From contig SICT01000064.1 of assembly GCA_009691315.1 (NCBI GenBank), forward strand, positions 1 to 6,952: 6,952 nucleotides of DNA, in the 5' to 3' direction. Origin of the DNA: Candidatus Uhrbacteria bacterium. GTDB lineage: Bacteria; Patescibacteriota; Patescibacteriia; 2-12-FULL-60-25. Position numbers and translations under genes: made by a program. Of the stretch, positions 4,337 through 6,952 are shown piece by piece (within the stretch, counting starts at the first letter, position 1; every line of letters begins with the position of its first letter). Under the pieces are notes generated by a model. It saw nothing but the letters and a program-made list of their open reading frames with translations. It searched no databases and had not been told where the DNA came from.

Positions 4337-6952
4337 TTAGGCGGCACGTCGAGTTAAAGAAGGGGAGCCGCCGGCGGCTAAGGCTGCAGCAGCAATCGCG
4401 AGCTTCTTGCGATAATGTTCTCCCGCAGGGATGAGACGGCCGATAATAACGTTTTCTTTGAGGCCCTGAAGCTCGTCGAGTTTTCTGGTGGTTCCTGCTT
4501 CTACAAGGACGCGGATTGTTTCCTGGAAACTTGCGGCAGACAACCAACTATCGGTATAGAGTGCGATACGGGTCAGACCAAGAAGGAGACGTTCGAGACG
4601 GATGGTCTTTTTCTTTTGGCTTGTGAGTTTCTTGTTCGCCTTTTCCATGCTGATTACATTTACAATTTCTCCGGGTAGGAAATTTGCATCTCCTGGATCA
4701 GTAATGCGTGCCTTGGAGAGCATCTGTCTGGCAATGATTTCAATATGTTTGTCGTTAATGTTTTGACCCTGTGACTCATAGATATTCTGCACTTCTTCTA
4801 CGATATAGCGTTGCACAGTGTACATGTCTGTAAGCCGCATAAGTTCGCGGAGATTAAGGTGTCCAGATGTAAGCGCCATGCCGCGCGTGACCTGTTGTCC
4901 ATTCTTAATTCTAATAATTTTTCCAAATGGAATCTTGTAGATTTTTTCAATGGATATATTTGTGCGAATACTGATAATACCGTTCTCAATTTTTTCAACT
5001 TTTCCTGAATATTCGGCACGTACGACATTTTTGAACTGCCCTGATTTTGCGATCATCTGTTTTTCTGCCACGCTCTCGCCAACTTTTACGCTTGGTTCAA
5101 AGCTTACCTCGAGTGGGTAGTCAAATATAATTGGACCATTGGAGGTAATCTCCACTTCCACTTGATTTCCTTTGCGGTGGATTTTTGCAACGCCATCAAT
5201 TTCACTGAGAATTGCTGGTAACTTCGGTGCGCGTGCTTCGAAGAGCTCTTCTACACGGCTTAACCCCTGAGTGATATCTTGTCCTTCGGCGACGCCACCC
5301 ATGTGGAACGTGCGCATCGTAAGTTGTGTGCCAGGTTCACCGATGGATTGAGCGGCGATAATACCGACGGCAGTACCAATCGTTGCAATACGATTCGTGC
5401 CTAGATCTCGGCCATAACACTGCTGGCAAATTCCATTTTCTGCACTACATGTGGTGATGGAGCGAATCTCGATTTCATTGATGCCTGCTTTTTCAAGTTC
5501 TTCGATTGATTTTTCATCAATTTCAATGCCTTCGGGCAAGATAATTTCACCGGTTTTTTTATGCGCAACTTCTCGTGCAAGTACACGGCCACGAATGCGT
5601 TTATCAAATGGTTCAGGTACTTCGATCAACGCTTCGTTGCGTTTTATGGTGAGAAATTCAGTAGTTCCACAGTCAAATTCTCGTACGATAATATCTTGAA
5701 CTGCATCAACGAGACGGCGCGTGAGATACCCTGCCTCAGCCGTTTTAAGTGCAGTATCGGATTTACCCTTGCGGCCTCCGTGTGTCGCGATGAAGTATTC
5801 AAGAATTGTAAATCCTTCTTTGAGGTTTGATTTAATAGGGAGTTCAATCGTCTTTCCTGCCGGATTTGCGACGAGTCCTTTCATGCCACACAACTGGGTA
5901 ATCTGCCCCCAGTTTCCGCGGGCTCCGGAGTTAACCATGTAAAAGAGATCATTTTCCTTATCAATGGTTTTTACCATTAGTTCGGCGATTTTTGATTTAG
6001 TTTCTGACCATACTTTAATAGTATGCGTATAGCGTTCATCGTCCGTCACAAGACCTTTCCAGTATTGGTCATTTATTTTTTTCACCACATCGGATGCATC
6101 ATCCACAATTTTCTGTTTTTCAGGTGGAATGATCATGTCATTTGCCGCAATGGTAAGTCCTGACTTTGTAGCAAATTTAAATCCAATGCGTTTTATTTCA
6201 TCCATTGTCTGGGCGGTTACGTCTTCTCCGCTTCGTTCGTAAAGTTGGAATACGAGATTGGTAAGATCTTTTTTGCCCATCGTTTTGTTGAGGTAGCCGG
6301 CTTCTTTTGGAAGGAAGCTGTTGAAAATCATGCGGCCAACCGTGGTCTCCATGAGCTCAATTTTTCCCTCTGCATTTTTGATGCGCGCTCTGATAGGTGC
6401 GTGAATGTCGACATGGCCAAGACGATGTGCTGTAACGGCCTCGTTCATATCGGTGAATACCATTCCTTCGCCTTTTGAGCCTGGACGAATGTTGGTGAGA
6501 TAGTAACAACCTAGAATCATGTCTTGCGTTGGTGCAATTATCGGCTCGCCTGCAGACGGCTTAAGAAGGTTTTTATTAGAAGCAATAAGCTGTTTTGCCT
6601 CTCGTTGCGCCTGCTCGGAAAGGGGCACGTGCACGGCCATTTGATCACCATCAAAATCTGCATTAAATGCTGCACACACAAGGGGATGTACCTGGATTGC
6701 TTTTCCTTCAACAAGAATCGGTTGAAACGCTTGAATACCAAGACGATGCAATGTTGGTGCACGATTCAAAAGTACATAATGATCTTTGGTAACTTCTTCC
6801 AAAATATCCCAGACTTCTTTGCGATCCAGGGAGATTAGTTTTTCTGCATTTTTAATGTTGTGCGCGTAGCCATCGCGAATGAGTCGGCCGATCACGAATG
6901 GGCGGAAGAGCTCGAGCGCCATTGTTTTTGGGAGACCGCATTGGTGCAGTTT
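4337..6952 (-). CDS. rpoC: DNA-directed RNA polymerase subunit beta', C-terminal 871 residues (5' end off window)
   Basis: Beta' forms one half of the RNA polymerase active-site cleft. The reading frame is open from base 6952, entering at KLHQCGLPKTMALELFRPFV, so roughly the first 390-400 residues (zinc ribbon, clamp, lid) lie outside. Counting visible residues, the catalytic Mg-binding NADFDGD is at 97-103 with all three aspartates. The bridge helix region starts at SGARGNWGQITQLCGMKGL (342-360). The second zinc site has Cys428, Cys502, Cys509 and Cys512 with the same spacing as E. coli Cys814, 888, 895 and 898. The trigger-loop motif QLTMRTFHMGG is at 543-553. The large E. coli SI3 insert in the trigger loop is absent. 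The end carries the expected SWLSAASFQETIRVLVEA (802-819) and LKENVIIGRLIPAG (831-844), then an unusual Ala/Gly-rich basic tail of about 27 residues. rpsL follows after 74 bases without an obvious terminator, the classical rpoBC-str junction. Confidence 0.98.
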   Translation of the reverse strand, partial: KLHQCGLPKTMALELFRPFVIGRLIRDGYAHNIKNAEKLISLDRKEVWDILEEVTKDHYVLLNRAPTLHRLGIQAFQPILVEGKAIQVHPLVCAAFNADFDGDQMAVHVPLSEQAQREAKQLIASNKNLLKPSAGEPIIAPTQDMILGCYYLTNIRPGSKGEGMVFTDMNEAVTAHRLGHVDIHAPIRARIKNAEGKIELMETTVGRMIFNSFLPKEAGYLNKTMGKKDLTNLVFQLYERSGEDVTAQTMDEIKRIGFKFATKSGLTIAANDMIIPPEKQKIVDDASDVVKKINDQYWKGLVTDDERYTHTIKVWSETKSKIAELMVKTIDKENDLFYMVNSGARGNWGQITQLCGMKGLVANPAGKTIELPIKSNLKEGFTILEYFIATHGGRKGKSDTALKTAEAGYLTRRLVDAVQDIIVREFDCGTTEFLTIKRNEALIEVPEPFDKRIRGRVLAREVAHKKTGEIILPEGIEIDEKSIEELEKAGINEIEIRSITTCSAENGICQQCYGRDLGTNRIATIGTAVGIIAAQSIGEPGTQLTMRTFHMGGVAEGQDITQGLSRVEELFEARAPKLPAILSEIDGVAKIHRKGNQVEVEITSNGPIIFDYPLEVSFEPSVKVGESVAEKQMIAKSGQFKNVVRAEYSGKVEKIENGIISIRTNISIEKIYKIPFGKIIRIKNGQQVTRGMALTSGHLNLRELMRLTDMYTVQRYIVEEVQNIYESQGQNINDKHIEIIARQMLSKARITDPGDANFLPGEIVNVISMEKANKKLTSQKKKTIRLERLLLGLTRIALYTDSWLSAASFQETIRVLVEAGTTRKLDELQGLKENVIIGRLIPAGEHYRKKLAIAAAALAAGGSPSLTRRAA
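4366..4379. repeat. Perfect 14-bp GC palindrome near the 3' end of rpoC
   Basis: AGCCGCCGGCGGCT is its own reverse complement. It lies in the codons for the Ala-Ala-Gly-Gly part of the RpoC tail. In the transcript it can fold as a 5-bp GC stem with a 4-base loop. Its GGCGGC half can instead pair with GCCGCC (plus-strand 4340-4345) just before the rpoC stop, so two exclusive hairpins are possible. No T run follows, so this is not an intrinsic terminator. It may simply reflect the codons used for an Ala/Gly repeat. Confidence 0.4.

Noticed and set aside
4263..4547. Upstream in-frame extension of rpsL, giving a protein of 238 residues
   Set aside because: The extra 95 codons overlap the conserved C-terminus of rpoC in another frame and resemble nothing. 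uS12 has a universal MPT..QLV start at 4262.

Overview
The window is a stretch of the bacterial rpoBC-str super-operon, read entirely from the minus strand. In transcription order it holds rpoC (3' two-thirds, running off the right edge), rpsL, rpsG, a gap of about 500 bases, fusA, and tuf (5' half, running off the left edge). All five genes are intact where visible and use the standard code: TGG encodes Trp and no TGA is read through. Each carries the full set of family motifs. The products are single-copy informational proteins: RNA polymerase beta', ribosomal proteins uS12 and uS7, and elongation factors EF-G and EF-Tu.

Organism: certainly bacterial. My best guess is a member of the Candidate Phyla Radiation (Patescibacteria). 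The reasons are the short uS7, the character of the beta' bridge-helix region, and the style of the gene debris in the gap. This is inference from memory of such sequences, not a search result. None of the four visible start codons (rpsL, rpsG, fusA, tuf) has a recognisable Shine-Dalgarno sequence.

Layout: rpoC ends at 4337 and rpsL follows after 74 bases. rpsL and rpsG are 47 bases apart, and that spacer holds a perfect 5-bp hairpin. After rpsG the classical operon is interrupted: 2836-3333 contains no str-operon gene. It holds what look like remains of plus-strand genes, opposite in direction to everything else. (a) At 2926-3063 there is an open frame resembling the first membrane segments of an O-antigen-ligase-like protein. 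(b) At 3060-3179 there is a frame resembling the C-terminal end of a small nucleotidyltransferase, broken by one TAA. (c) At 3176-3307 there is an intact 43-codon ORF whose ATG overlaps the TGA of (b). On the fusA side of this island is the best promoter in the window (TTGACT, 16 bases, TATAAT) facing fusA. fusA-tuf therefore appears to have become its own transcription unit after the insertion. A second plausible promoter lies in the 75-base fusA-tuf spacer.

Function: beta' makes mRNA, uS12 and uS7 shape the decoding and head regions of the 30S subunit, EF-Tu delivers aminoacyl-tRNA and EF-G drives translocation. The notable biology lies in the decayed foreign genes inside the str operon, the apparent rewiring of fusA transcription, SD-less initiation throughout, the shortened uS7 N-terminus and the insertion in uS12. 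I found no tRNA, rRNA, CRISPR array or complete mobile element.
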